64,000 nt of DNA, taken from contig CM075775.1 of assembly GCA_037974665.1 (NCBI GenBank), forward strand, positions 39,024,152 through 39,088,151, given 5' to 3'. This DNA is from Ehretia macrophylla (taxonomy: Eukaryota; Streptophyta; Magnoliopsida; Boraginales; Ehretiaceae). A program made the translations under genes and the position numbers. The notes below the pieces were generated by a model that did no database searches, was not told the origin of the DNA, and was given only the letters and a program-made list of their open reading frames with translations. Shown here piece by piece: positions 21,654 to 35,290 of this stretch. Position 1 is the stretch's first letter; each line of letters starts with the position of its first letter.

Positions 21654-24483
21654 AAGTATCGCCAAACTGATGAAAACGTTCAATTTTGGGCACCAAAAAT
21701 AGGCGTAGTCGTCCTAGAGCTCTTGGAGAGCTTTCCAACGGTATGCTATGCGCCGCGTTACTCTTTACGGATCAAAAGTTATTGGTACCGGAACGAAAGA
21801 GACCTTGTCTCAAGCCCCACGTCTTCGAATTGCGGGCCCAGCCTCTATGTGAAGCGAAGTTGTCTTGCCCAAGATGACTTGGGATCTAGTAATAAAAATG
21901 TGATGGATTATGTTGTCGTCCTTTTCGCGACTTGCGACATACGATCCAGGACGGAAAAATAGCACAAAAGAATAAAAGTGTCTCGAAACTGTTGAAAATG
22001 TTCGATTTTGGGCTCCAAAATAGGCACAAGCGAGCAGGCTTGCCGCCCCCGTCGTAAAGCTCTCAGAGAGCTTTCCAACGGTATGCTGTGCACCGTGTAA
22101 CTCCTTACAGATCAAAAGTTATGGACGCCAGAGTGACGGACACCTGGTCCCAAGCCCCACGCCCTCGGTTTACGGGCCCAGCCTCTACGTGAAGCGAATT
22201 TCTCTAGCCCAAGGTGCCGTGGGATTTGGTAATAGAAATGTGATGGATTAGGTCGTCATCCTTTTCGGGGTCAAGACATATGATCCGGGACGGAAAGACA
22301 GCGCAGAAGAAGAAAATTATCCCAAAACTGATGAAAACGTTCAATTTTGGGATCCAAAAACACGCAAAGCCATGCAAGATTGCTGCCCCCGTCGTAGAGC
22401 TCTCAGAGAGGTTTGCAACGGTATGTTGTGCGCCACGTAACTCCTTACGGATCAATAGTTGTAGACACCAGAGCGACGGAGACTTGGTCCCAAGGCCCAC
22501 ACCCTCGGTTTGCGGCCCGGCCTCTACGTGAAGCGAAGTTGTCTTGCCCAAGGTGCCAAGGGATTCGGTAATAGAAATGTGTTGGATTAGGTTGTCGTCC
22601 TTTTCGCAGCTCACGACGTACGATCCAGGACAGAAAAATAGTGCAGAAGAAGAAAACTGTCCCAAAACTGATGAAAACGTTCGATTTTGGCCTCAGAAAA
22701 TAGGCGCAATTGAACAGGCTTGCATGCCTCGTCGAAGAGTTCTCGGAGGGCTTTCCAACGGTGTGTTGTGCACCGCGTAACTCCTTACGGATCAAAAGTT
22801 ATGGGCACCGGAGCAACAAAGACCTGGTTCCTAGCCCCACGGCCTGGGTTTACGGGCCTAGCCTCTACGTGAAGTAAAGTTGTCTTGACCAAGGTGACGT
22901 GGGATTCGGTAATAGAAATGTGATGGATTAGGTTGTCGTACTTTTCGCGGCTCACAACATACGATCTGGGATGAAAAAACAGCGCAAAAGAAGAAAAGTA
23001 TCCCAAAACTGATGAAAACGTTCGATTTTGGGCTCCGAAAATAGGCGCAGCCGAGCAGGCTTGCTGTCCCCGTCCTAGAGCTCTCAGAGAGCTTTCCAAC
23101 GGTATGCTGTGTGCCACGTAACTCCTTACGGATCAAAAGTAATTGACACTGGAGCGACGGAGACCTGGTCCCAATCCCCATGCCCTCGGTTTGCAGGCCC
23201 AGCCTCTACGTGAAGCGAAGTTGTCTTGACCAAGATGCCGTAAGATTCGGTAATAGAAATGTGATGGATTAGGTTGTCGTCCTTTTGGCGGCTCACGATG
23301 TACAATACGGGATGAAAAACAGCGCAAAAGAAGAAAAGTGTCCCGATACTGATGAAAACATTTGATTCTAGGCTATGAAAATAGACACTGCTGAGTAGGA
23401 TTGCTTCCCCCGTAGTAGAGCTCTTGTAGAGCTTTCCAACGATGTGTTGTGCGCCGCGTAACTCCTTATGGATAAAAAGCTATGGGTACCGGAGCGATGG
23501 AGACCTGGTCCTAATCCTCACACCCTCGGTTTACGGGCCCAGCCTCTACGTGAGGCGAAGTAGTCTTGCCCAAGATGCCATGTGATTCGGTAATAAAATG
23601 TGATGGATTAGGTTGCCGTCGTGTTTGCGGCTCACGACGTATGATTCGGGACAGAAAAACAGCGCAAAAGAAGAAAAGTATCCCAAAACTAATGAAAAAG
23701 TTCAATTTTTAGCTCCAAAAATAGGCGCAGCCAAGCAGGCTTGGTGCCTTCGTCGTAGACCTCTCGGAGAGCTTTACAACAGTGTGTTGTGCGCCGCGTA
23801 ACTCCTTACGGATCAAAAGTTATGGACACCGTAGAAACAGAGACCTGGTCTTAAGCCCCACGCCCTCGGTTTACGGGCCCAGCCTCTACAAGAAGCGAAG
23901 TTGTCTTGCCCAAGGTGACGTGGGATTCGGTAATAGAAATGTGATGGATTCGGTTGTCGTCCTTTTCGCGGCTCAGGACATACAATCTGGGACAGAAAAA
24001 CAACACAGAAGAAGAAAAGTGTCCCGAAACTAAAGAAAACATTCAATTTTGGGCTTCAAAAATAGGCGCAGCAGAGTAAGCTTACTGCCCACATCGTAGA
24101 GCTCTAAGTGAGCTTTCTAACGGTATGCTGTGCGCCACGTAACTCCTTACGAACCAAAAGTTATGGGACCCGGAGCAACCGAGACCTGGTCCCAAGCCCT
24201 ACGCCTTCGATTTACGTGCACAGCCTCTATATGAAGCGAAGTTGTCTTGCCCAAGGTGATGTGGGATTCGGTAATTTAAATGTGATGGATTAGGTTGTCG
24301 TCCTCTTCGCAGCTCACGACGCACGATCCGGGACGGAATAATAGCGCAAAAGAAGAAAATTGTCCCGAAACTGATGAAAATATTCAATTTTAAGCTCTGA
24401 AAATAGGTGCTGCCGAGCAGGCTTGCTGCCTCCGTCGTAGAGCTCTCAGAGAGCTTTCCAACAGTATGTTGTGTGCAGCGTAA

Positions 24484-24494
24484 CTCCTTGTCTT
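24484..24494. repeat. monomer deletion junction (~97 bp)
   Basis: Sequence runs GTAACTCCTT directly into GTCTTGCCCAAGG, losing the GATCAAAAG to GCGAAGTT part of the monomer. A second, ~18-bp gap lies close by at about 24610, where GTGTCC joins GGTACGATTTTG, so this is one of the most damaged parts of block 2. Confidence 0.85.
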
Positions 24495-27400
24495 GCCCAA
24501 GGTGCCATACGATTCGGTAATAGAAATGTGATGGATTCGGTCGTCGTCCTTGTCACGGCTCACGACGTACGATCCGGGACAAAAAAACAGCGCAGAAGAA
24601 AAAAGTGTCCGGTACGATTTTGGGCTATGAAAATAGACACAGCCTTGCTGGCTTGCTGCCCCTGTCGTAGAGCCCTCGTAGAGCTTTCTAACGGTCTGTT
24701 GTGCGTCGCGTAACTCCTTACGGATCAAAATTTATGGGCACCGGAGTGACGGAGACCTTGTCCCAAGCCCCACAGCCTCGGTTTGCTGGCCCATCCTCTG
24801 CATGAGGCGAAGTTGTCTTGCCCAAGGTACCATGGCATTCGGTAATAGAAATGTGATGGATTAGGTTGTCGTCCTTTTCGCAGCTCACGACGTACAATTC
24901 TAGACGAAAAAACAGCGCAAAAGAATAAAAAATGTTGCAAAACTGATAAAAACTTTCGATTTTGGGCTACAAAAATAGGCGCAGCCGAGCAGTCTTGCTA
25001 CCCCCGTCATAGAGCTCTCGGAGAGCTTCCCAACGGTATGATGTACGCCATGTAACTCCTTACCGATCAAAAGTTATGGGCACCGAAGCGACAGAGACCT
25101 GGTCCCAAGCCCCACGGCCTCAGTTTGCAGGCCCAGCCTCTACATGAGGCGAAGCTGTCTTGCCCAAGGTACCGTGGCATTCGGTAATAGAAATGTGATG
25201 GATTATGTTGTCGTCCATTTCGCGGCTCACGACGTAAGATCCGGGATGAAAAAACAGCACAAAAGAAGAAAAGTGTCCCAAAACTGATGAAAATGTACGA
25301 TTTTAGGCTCCGAAAACAGAAGCAGATTAGCTGGCATGCTGCCTCCGTCGTAGAGCTCTTTTAGAGCTTTCCAACGGTATGTTGTATGCCACGTAATTCC
25401 ATACGGATCAAAAGTTATGGTCACCGGAGCAACGGAGACTTGGTCCCAAGCACCACGGCCTCGGTTTGCGGACCCAGCCTCTACGTGTAGTGAAGTTTTC
25501 TTGCCCAAGGTAACGTGGGATTCGGTAATAGAAATGTGATGGATTAGATTGTCGTCCTTTTCGCAGCTCACGACGTACAATCCGGGACGAAAAAATAGCG
25601 AAAAAGAAGAAAAGTATCCCGAAACTGATGAAAAAGTTCAATTTTGGGCCCCGAAACAGGCGCAGCCGAGTAGGCTTGCTGCCCCCGTCGTAGAGCTTTA
25701 GGAGAGCTTTCCAAAGGTATGTTGTGCACCACGTAACTCCTTACGGATCAAAAGTTATGGGCACCGGAGCGACGAATACCTGGTCTCAAGTCCCACGCCC
25801 TCGGTTTGTTGGCCCAGCCTCTACGTGAAGTAATGTTGTCTTGCCCAAGGTGCCGTGGGATTCGGTAATAGAAATGTGATGTATTAGGTTGTCGTCCTTT
25901 TAGCGGCTCACGACGTACGATCCGGGTCAGAAAGACAGCGCAGAAGAAGAAAAGTATCCCGTAACTGATGAAAATGTTTAATTTTTGACTCGAAAACTAG
26001 CGCAGCCATGCAAGATTGCTGCCCCAATCGTAGAGCTCTCGGAGAGCTTTCCAACGGTATGCTGTGCACCGCGTAACTCCTTATGGATCAAAAGTTATGG
26101 GCACCAGATCGACGGAGACTTGGTCCCAAGCCGTACGACCTCGGTTTGCGAGCCCAGCCTCTACGTGAGGCAAAGTTGTCTTGCCCAAGGTGCCATGGGA
26201 TTCAGTAATAGAAATGTGATGAATTAGGTTGTCGTCCTTTTAGCGGCTCACGACGTATGATCTGAGACGAAAAAACAGCTCAAAAGAAGAAAAATGTCCC
26301 GAAACTGATGAAAATGATCGATTTTGGACTCTGAAACAAATGCAGCCGAGCAGGCTTGCTGGCCCCGTCGTAGAGCTCTCGGAGGGATTTCCAATGGTAT
26401 GCTATGCGCCGCGTAATTCCTTGAGGATCAGAAGTTATGGGCACCTGGGCGACGGAGACTTGGTCCCAAGCCCCATGGCCTCGGTTTCAGGGCCCAGCCT
26501 CAACATGAGGCGAAGTTGTCTTGCCCAAGGTGCCGTGGCATTCGGTAATAGAAATGTGATGGATTAGGTTGTCGTCCATTTTGTGGCTCCCGACGTACGT
26601 TCTGGGATAAAAAAACATCGTAAAAGATGAAAAGTATCCTGAAACTGATGAAAACGTTCAATTTTGGGCTCTGAAAAAAGGCGCAGCCTAGCTAGATTGC
26701 TGCCCCCGTCGTAGAGCTCTCGGAGAGCTTTCCAACGGCATGCTGTACACTGCATAACTCTTTACGGATCAAAAGTTATGGGCATCGGAGCGACGGAGAC
26801 TTGGTCCTAAGCCCCATGCCCTCATTTTGCAGGCCCAGCCTCTACGTGAAGCGAAGTTGTCTTGCCGAAGGTACTGTGGCATTCGGTAAAAAAAATGTGA
26901 TGAAGTAGGTTGTCTTCCTTTTCGCAGCTCAGGACATACGATCCGGGATGAAACAATAGCGCAGATGAAGAAAAGTGTCTCGAAACTAATGAAAACGTTC
27001 GATTTTAGGTTCCAAAACAGGCGCAGCCGAGCAGGCTTGTTGTCCCCGTCATAGAGCTCTCGAAGAGATTTTCAACGGTCTGCTGTGTGCCGCGTAATTC
27101 CTTACGGATCAGAAGTTATGGGCATCAGAGAGAAGGAGACCTGGTCCCAAGCCTTACGTCCTCGATTTTTGGGCCCAGCCTCTACGTTAAGAGAAGTTGT
27201 CTTGCCCAAGGTGCCGTGGGATTTGGTAATAGAAATGTGATGGATTAGGTTGTTGTCCTTTTCGAGGCTCACGACGTACGATGCTAGACGGAAAAATAGC
27301 GTAGAAGAAGAAAAGTGTCCCAAAATTGATAAAAAAAAGTTTGATTTTTGGCCCTGAAAATAGGCGCAGTCTAGCAGGCTTGATACCCCCATCGTTGAGC

Positions 27401-27777
27401 TCTCGAAGAGCTATCCAACGGTATGCTTTGTGCCACGTAACTCCTTACGGATCAAAAGTATGGGCACTGGAGCGACGAAGACCTGGTCCCAAGCCCCACG
27501 CCTTCAGTTTGCTTGCCCAGCCTCTACGTGAGGCGAAGTTGTCTTGCCTAAGGTGTCGTGGCATTTGGTAATAGAAATGTAATGGATTAGGTTGTTGTAT
27601 TTTTCGCGACTCAAGACATACGATCAGGGACGGAAAAACTGCGCAGAAGAAAAAAGTATCCCAAAACTAATGAAAATGTTCAATTTTGGGTGCAGAAAAT
27701 AGGCACAGCTGAGCAGGATTACTGCCCCAATCGTAGAGCTCTCGGAGAGCTTTCCAACATTATGCTACGCGCCGCAT

Positions 27778-27788
27778 AACTCCAAAAG
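27778..27788. repeat. monomer with 9-bp loss at the GATC motif
   Basis: CATAACTCC joins AAAAGTTATTGG, removing TTACGGATC. This is the only monomer I noticed that lacks the otherwise near-universal GGATCAAAAG core outright. Confidence 0.85.
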
Positions 27789-28854
27789 TTATTGGTACCG
27801 GAGCGACGGAGACTTGGTCCCAAGCCCCACGGCCTCTGTTTGCAGGCCCAGCCTATATGTGAAGCGAAGTTGTCTTGCCCAAGGTGACGTGGGATTCGGT
27901 ATTAGAAATGTGATAGATTAGGTTTTCGTCATTTTCGCGGCTCACGACGTACGATTCGGGATGAAAAAATAGCGTAGGAAAAGAAAAGTGTCCTGAAACT
28001 GATGAAAACGTTTGAATTAGGGTTCCAAAAACAAGTGCAGAAAAGCAGGCTTGCTGCCCCCGTCGTAGAGGTATCGGATAGCTTTCCAACAGTATGCTGT
28101 GCACCGCGTAACTTCTTACGGATCAAATGTTATGGGCACCGGAGCGACGGAGACATGGTCCCAAGCCCCACGCCCTAAGTTTACGGGCCCAACCTCTAGG
28201 TGAGGTGAAGTTGTCTTGCCCAAGGTGCCTTGGGATTCAGTAATAGAAATGTGATGGCTTAGGTTGTCGTCCTGTTTGTAGCTCACGACGTACGATCCGG
28301 GACAGAAAAATAGCGCAAAAGAAGAAAAGTGTCATGAAACTAAAGAAAACGTTCGATTTAGGGTTCCGAAAACAAGCGCAGCCAAGCAGGCTTGCTGCCC
28401 CCGTCATAGAGCTCTCGAATAGCTTTCCAACGGTATGCTGTGCGTCGCGTAACTCCGTACGGATCAAAAATAATGGGCACCGGAGCGATGGAGACCTGGT
28501 CCCAAGCCCCACGCCTCGGTTTGCGGGCCCAGCCTTTACGTGAAGCGAAGTTGTCTTGTACAAGATGACGTGGGATTCGGTAATAGAAATGTGAGGGATT
28601 AGGTTGTCGTCCTTTATGCGGCTCACGACGTACGATCCGGGACAGAAAAACGCCGTAAGAGAAGAAAAGTGTCCCAAAACTGATGAATATGCTTGATTTT
28701 GGGCTCTGAAACAAGCGCAGCTGAGTAAGCTTGTTGCCCCCGTCGTAGAGCTCTCGAAAAGCTTTCCAATGGTGTGCTGTGCACCGCGAAACTCCTTACG
28801 GATCAAAAGTTATGGGTACCAGAGCGACGGAGACCTGGTCCCAAGCCCCACGCC

Positions 28855-28859
28855 CTCGG
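28855..28859. repeat. target-site duplication, left (CTCGG)
   Basis: Five bases CTCGG lie directly before the TG of the solo LTR and again directly after its CA (31238-31242). Joining the flanks through one copy restores the normal satellite segment around CCCTCGGTTTACGGG. Confidence 0.93.
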
Positions 28860-31237
28860 TGTGAAACCCCACTTTTCTGCTTATCTTGTTTTACGTGCTA
28901 TACCTCGTTTTGTGTGCATATGACCTTTTTATGTGCTATAGGACCTAGAAATTTATAATTTTGATGTCAATACTCCTAATACGTGCTAAATGTGCATTCA
29001 TGAAATTTTCATAAAAAACAGAGTTAGAAATTTTATCGTCGATTTTCAGTGAATAGTATTTTCAAAACACCTCAGCTAAAATTTTGACACTGGTCTTTTT
29101 AACCCCTCTAGACCTAGTCCACGGACTTTAATAAACCTGTGTTTGATGAAAACAGTTTTAAAATTGGCTTAAGAATTTATTAAGATTTTTACACCGACTT
29201 TTGCGAAAATTGAGTTTTAAGCCAACTCGGGTAGAATTGTTTGATTGTAAAACTTCTTGTCACCTAAAAATAATTTACTTGAGCTAGCTTGGGTGTTGAA
29301 TAATTGTTTTGAACTTTGGTGATCAAGAAAACACTAAAAACACTAAAGTTTCAACTTTGACTTTCATTTAAAATCTTGACTTTCATGCATATATCATCAA
29401 CACACATTGCCAAAGCACAAAACACACTCATTTTCACACACATGGCCGAGATTTTCATGGGAGATTAAGCCAATGAGTTTTCAAGGTTTTCAAAGCAAAA
29501 TTTTAAAGAAAAACTTAGTTTTTGTCCGTAGAATTTCGTGCCGAGTTAGATTCCGCTTGTTGGGCACGCCTTGCACGCATTCCTTGGCTTTTATCACATC
29601 AAAGGTGAGAGAAAAATTCTAGATCTCAAAACTTGTCTTTTGCATTTTTGCGTATAAATGAAGATTGAACCGTTAGAATTGTAATATGATGTTAGATTAT
29701 TTCTCCTTGCATGCTAGGGATCGTTTAGTGGTAATACTACGAATTTATGTCGGATGTAGCATAATTTTTATTTTTCGGGTATTAAATTTTTATTAAATTG
29801 TTTAATGTTGAATTAATTGAGTTGTGATGATCGAAATCGATTGCCGTTGATTTCTAAATACTTGATAATTACGTGTTATCGTTGTTGTAATGCTGAATTT
29901 TCGATTACATTGCTCGCGGGAAAGTCCGGAAAATTCAGCCAAGACATCCTAGGGTTTTAGGGTTATCGGGCTTGATTTGGAGGTGTTATGGTGGATTTTC
30001 GAGAGGGCTAATGTAGTAGGTTGAATGGGTGAGTGATAGAAACTGATTTGGCAATGTTTGGGTTAGTAGAATGTAAGTTATGAATTTTTGAAGTTTAGGG
30101 TGTCTTTCTTTAAATTCTTAAACTATGCATTTATATGATTGGGTGGTGTTTGAGTGATTGAATGGTGAGTTGTTGATGGGTAAACTAGGGTTTAATTGTG
30201 TATTTAATGCATGTCCGGTTGGATGGCCTACTTTGTCATCTAACTTAGTTATTTGTTATCTAATTGATTATTGATGTTATATTGATGTAAAGATGATTAT
30301 TGATGAACCGGGAGACATGCAATTCTTCTAGATTGTCCTCCTGTATTGTGAATGATGTTTATTATTATTGCTAAGTCTTGGTATGTGTGTGCCACCTCTC
30401 GGGCAGCATCGGGCTGTCGGGTTGATAATGGCATGACTACTAGAGACTACCTCCAGCTCGCATGACGGAGGTATCATGGAGGGCTAGGCTAGTGAGGTAC
30501 CTCGGGTGCGTGAGTAATGGGGAGTTACAAGAAGAATGGTTGAGATCGTGATGGCGTTTGGAGCTACACCAACTAGAGTATCCTTTATTGAATGGTTATA
30601 TAGTTATGTGATGATAGTATTATTGATGTTATTGTGTGTTTACTGACTCAAAGGATTAATCCAAGGAGTTTAGTAGACCTTGCTTGAGATCTATCGGATC
30701 CTCGCTGAGCTTATTTTATATAAGCTCACTCTATATTATTGCATGTATACAGGTGTTGTAGAGAAAGACTACGGGTACGTGCCTCCTGAAGAGGGAAATG
30801 TGCCTTTCGTGGATGAGTCTTATGTTCCCGAGTCTTACCCTTGTTGTTGTTTTGTCTTGTTATCTTGTATATTAACTTAGTAGACTTTTATATTCTTTGT
30901 AGTTCATAATGTAAAAGATGTTGAAAAGATAATGAATTAGTTGATGCTGTCTTAGTAGCCTTTCTTTTGTTCCAACATGTTTTGCAATGTATATTGAAGT
31001 TCATGTATTATGTTGGAACGGAGGCGTATAATGAAAGAATGATTATTGTATAATATGATTATGCTGTATGTTGTTGTTTTTAATTGAGGAGTTGTTTGTT
31101 GTATGGTTGTGGAGTTTGGTGTATGAAGTTCTAATGAGGTTGGCTTAGAGCCTCGGTATCCTAATTACTGTCGTTATACTGCCGAAATTCCGTTGCGTCC
31201 TGACTGATTGTAAGAGGGGTCGAGTTGGGGCGTGACA
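28860..31237 (+). mobile_element. complete solo LTR (2378 bp) inserted in the satellite
   Basis: Starts TGTGAAACCCC, ends GGGGCGTGACA, and is flanked by the 5-bp duplication CTCGG. No internal region or second LTR is present, so it is a solo LTR left by LTR-LTR recombination. It is a different family from the composite element, but some modules run in the same order: a CACCTCTCGGGCAGCATCGG block (about 30392) resembles the ACCGGGCGGCATCGG block of the other LTR, and a TGTATACAGGTGTTGTAGAG block (about 30745) resembles its TATCAGGTGAAGAAGA block. This suggests related Ty3/gypsy lineages. Plus orientation is inferred from these shared modules. Small ORFs inside (for example 30680-30880) show no protein similarity I recognise. 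Confidence 0.93.
30711..30726 (+). promoter_or_regulatory. possible TATA-like element in solo LTR
   Basis: TTATTTTATATAAGCTC is a TATA-like stretch in the distal third of the LTR in sense orientation, a plausible place for the U3/R border. Composition alone suggests this; the region is AT-rich and chance is likely. Confidence 0.25.
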
Positions 31238-31242
31238 CTCGG
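31238..31242. repeat. target-site duplication, right (CTCGG)
   Basis: Second copy of the 5-bp duplication; satellite continues with TTTACGGGCCCAGCC. Confidence 0.93.
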
Positions 31243-34200
31243 TTTACGGGCCCAGCCTCTATGTGAAGCGAAGTTGTCTTGTACAAGGTGACGTGGGATT
31301 CGGTAATAGCAATGTGATGGATTAGGTTGTTGTCCTTTACGCAGCTCATGACATACGATCTGGGACGAAAAAACAACGCAAAAGAAGAAAGGTGTCCTGA
31401 AACTGATGAAATCGCTTGATTTTGGGCTCCGAAATAGGCACAGCTAAGTAGGCTTGCTACCCCCATCATAGAGCTCTCAGAGAGCTTTTCAACGGTATAT
31501 TGTGCACCGCGTAATTCCTTACGGATCAAAATTTATGGGCACCGGAGCGACAGATACCTAGTCGCAAGCCCCCTACCCTCAGTTTATGGGCCCAGTCTCT
31601 ACGTGAAGTGAAGTTGTCTTGCCCAAGGTGCCCTGGGATTCAGTAATAGAAATGTGATGGAATAGGTTGTTGTCCTTTTTGCGGCTCACGACGTACGATC
31701 CGGGATGGAAAAACAGCGTAGAAGAAAAAAAATGTCCTAAAACTAAAGAAAACGTTCGATTTAGGGTTCCGAAAACAAGCGCAACCAAGCAGGCTTACTG
31801 CCCCCATCGTAGAGCTCTCGGAGATCTTTACAACGGTATACTGTGCGCCGCATAACTCCTTACGGATCAAAAGTTATGGGCACCGAAGCAACGGAGACTT
31901 GGTCCCAAGCCCTACGCCCTCGATTTGCGGGCCCAGCCTCTACGTGAAGCGAAGTTGTCTTGTACAAGGTGATGTGGGATTCGGTAATAGAAATGTAAGG
32001 GATTAGGTTGTCGTCCTTTACGCTGCTCATGACGTACGATCCGGGACGAAAAAACACTGCAAAAGAAGAAAAGTGTCCCGAAACTGATGAAAATGCTTGA
32101 TTTTGGGCTCCGAAACAGGCGCAACTGAGTAGGCTTGCTCCCCCGCCGTAAAGCTCTTGGAGAGCTTTCCAACTATATGCTGTGCACCGCGGAACTCCTT
32201 ACGGATCAAAAGTTATGGGCACCGGAGCGATGGAGACCTGGTCCCAAGTCCCATACCCTCGGTTTGTGGGCCTAGCCTGTACGTGAAGTGAAGTTGTCTT
32301 GCACAAGGTGATGTGGGATTCGGTAATAGAAATTTGAGGGATTAGGTTGTCGTCCTTTACGCGGCTCACGACGTACAATCCTGGACGGAAAAATACCGCA
32401 AAAGAAGAAAAATGTCCCAAAACTTATGAAAATGCTTGATTTTGGGCTCCAAAACAGGCGTAGTTGAGTAGGCTTGTTGATCCCGTCGTAGAGCCTTCGG
32501 AGAGTTTTCCAACGGTATGCTGTGCACCGTGGAACTCTTTACGGATCAAAAGTTATGGGCACCGCAGCGACGGATACCTGGTCACAAGCCCTACGCCCTC
32601 GGTTTGTGGGCCCAGCCTCTACGTGAAGTGAAGTTGTTTTGCCCAAGGTGCTGTGGGAATCAGTAATAGAAATGTGACGGATTAGGTTGACGTCCTTTTC
32701 AAGGCTTACGACATACGATCCGGGATAGAAAAACCGCGCAAAAGAAGAAAAGTGTCCCGAAACAGATGAAAACATTCGATTTTGGGCTCTGAAAACAGGC
32801 ACAGCCGAGCAGGCTTGTTGCCCCTGTCGCAGAGCACTCGGAGAGCATTCCAACGGTATGTTGTGCACTGCGTAACTCCTTACGGATCAGAAGTTATACG
32901 CCCCAAAGCGACGAAGACCTGGTCCCAAGCCCCACACCCTCAGTTTAAGGGCACAACCTCTACTTGAGGCGAAGTTGTCTTGCCCAAGGTGCCATGGGAT
33001 TCGGTAATAGAAATGTGATGGATTAGGTTGTCGTCGTTTTCGTGGCTCACGAAGCACGATTCGGGACGAAAAAATAGCGCAGAAGAAGAAATGTCTCCCG
33101 AAACTGATGAAAAGGTTGAATTTTGGGCTCCGAAAATAGGCGCAGTGTAGCAGGCGTGTTGCCCCCATCGTAGAGCTGTCGGAGAGCTTTCAAACAGTAT
33201 GCTATGCGCCGTGTAACTCATTCCGGATCAAAAGTTATGGGCACCGGAGCGACGGATACCTGGTCACAAGCCCCACGCCCTCGGTTTGCTGGCCCAGCCT
33301 CTATGTGAAGTGAAGTTGTCTTCCCCAAGGTACCGTGGGATTCGGTAATAGAAATGTGATGGATTACGTTGTCCTTTTCTCGGCTCACGACATACGATCC
33401 GGGATGGAAAAACAATGGAGAAGAAGAAAAGTGTCTTGAAACTGATGAACACGTTCGATTTTGGGTTCTGAAAATATATGCAGCTGGGCAGGCTTGCTTC
33501 CCTTATCGTAGAGCTCTCAGAGAGCTTTCCAACGGTATGCTGTGCACCGCATAACTCCTTACGGATCAAAAGTTATGCGCACCAGAGCGACGGAGACTTG
33601 GTCCTAAGCCCTACGCCCACGGTTTGTAGGCCCAGCATCTACGTGAGGTGAAGTTGTCTTGCCAGAAGGTGCTGTGGGATTCAGAAATAGAAATGTGATG
33701 GATTAGGTTGTCGTCCTTTTCGCGTCACTCGACACATGATCTGAGACGAAAAAATAGTGCAGAAGAAGAAAATAGTTCCGAAACTTATGAAAATATTCGA
33801 TTTTGGGCTCCAAAACTAGGCGGAGCCGAGTAGGCTTGCTGGCCTTGTCGTAGAGCCCTCGGAGAGATTTTCAATGGTATGCTGTGCGCCGCGTAACTCC
33901 TTACGGATCAAAAGTTATGGGCACCGGAGCGACGGAGACTTGGTCCTAAGCTGCACGGCCTCGGTTTGCAGGCCCAGCCTCTACGTGAGGCATAGTTTTC
34001 TTGCCTAAGGTGCCGTGGCATTCAGTAATAGAAATGTGATGGATTACGTAGTGATCCTTTTTGCGGCTCACGACGTACGATCCGGGTCGAAAAAATAGCG
34101 CAAAAGAAGAAAAGTGTCCCGAAACTGATGAAAATGTTCAATTTTAGGCTTTAAAAACAGGCGCAGCTAAGAAGGCTTGTTGCCCCCGTTGTAGAGCTCT

Positions 34201-34574
34201 CAGTTAGCTTTCCAACGGTATGTTGTGCGCTGCATAAGTCCTTACGGATCAAAAGTTATGGGCACCGAAGCGACGGAGACCTGGTCTTAAGCCGCACGGC
34301 CTCGGTATGCAGGTCCAGCCTCTACGTGAGGCGAAGTTGTCTTGCCCGAGGTGCCGTTGTATTCGATAATATAAATGTGATGGATTAGGTTGTCGTCTTT
34401 TTCGCGGCTCATGACGTACGATCCGGGATGAAAAAACACCGCAAAAGAAGAAATGTATCCCGAACTTGATGAAACGTTCAATTTTGGGCTTTGAAATTAG
34501 GCACAGCCGATCAGGCTTGCTGCCCCCGTCGTAGAGCTCTCGGAGAGCTTTCCAATGGTGTATGCTTTGTGCCG

Positions 34575-35290
34575 CGTAATTCCTTATAGATCAAAAGTTA
34601 TGGGCACCAAAGCGACGGAGACCTGGTCCCATGATCTACTCCCGCAGTTTGCGGGCCCTGCCTTTACGTGAGGCGAAGTTGTCTTGCCCAAGGTGACTTG
34701 GGATTCGGAAATAGAAATGTAATGGATTAGGTTATCGTTCTTTTCACGACTCACGACGTACGATCCGGGACGGGAAAAAAGCGCAGAAGAAGAAAAGTCT
34801 CCCGAAACTGATGAAAAATTATGATTTTGGGATTCGAAAATAGGCGAAGCTGAGCTAGCTTGCTGCCCCCGTCGTAGAACTCTCAGAGAGCTTCCCAACG
34901 GTATGCTGTGCGCCGCGTAATTCCTTACGGATCATAAGTTATGGACACCGGAACGACGGAGACCTAGTTCCAAGCCCACGGCCTCGATTTGCGGGCCCAG
35001 CCTCTACATGAGGCGAAGTTGTCTTGCCCAAGGTGTCGTGGCATTCGGAAATAGAAATGTGATGGATTAGGTTGTCGTCCTTTTTGCGACTCACGACGTA
35101 CGATCCGAGACGAAAAAACAGCGTAAAAGAAAAAATGTGTCCCAAAACTGATGAAAACGTTCAGTTTTGCACTTTGAAAATAGGCGCAGCCGAGCGGGAT
35201 TGCTGCCCCCGTCGTAGAGCTCTCGGAGAGCTTTCCAACGGTATACCGTACGCCACGTAATTCCTTACGGATCAAAAGTTATGGTCACCA
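34575..35290. repeat. satellite segment shared with 41.15-41.86 kb
   Basis: The rare variant CCCATGATC plus ACTCCCGC (34628) recurs at 41202, offset 6574 bp. In both places it is followed by GAAAAATTATGATTTTGG, then a monomer with GAACTCT and CTTC at the dyad, then a monomer with GAGCGGGATTGC or GAGTGGGATTGC. The shared order over two monomers indicates a segmental copy within the array. Confidence 0.75.

Larger units (their letters stand above)
18741..28859. repeat. 341-bp satellite array, block 2
   Basis: About 30 monomers in the same orientation as block 1. From 19430 to about 23700 the monomer types follow the order of the 14-mer in block 1: the CCACTAC type (19835), CCCAAAAAGC type (20398), CCCATAGTGCCGCGG (20544), GACTTGGGATCTAG (21876), TCAAGACAT (22271), TTGCATGCC (22719) and GACACTGCTGAG (23386), with one local duplication. 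After about 24 kb the order becomes hard to follow by eye. The block ends in the CCCTCGG segment, where the solo LTR is inserted. Confidence 0.96.

Noticed and set aside
29407..29622. 71-codon plus-strand frame in the solo LTR.
   Set aside because: Within a bounded LTR, no protein similarity recognised, no conservation evidence available.
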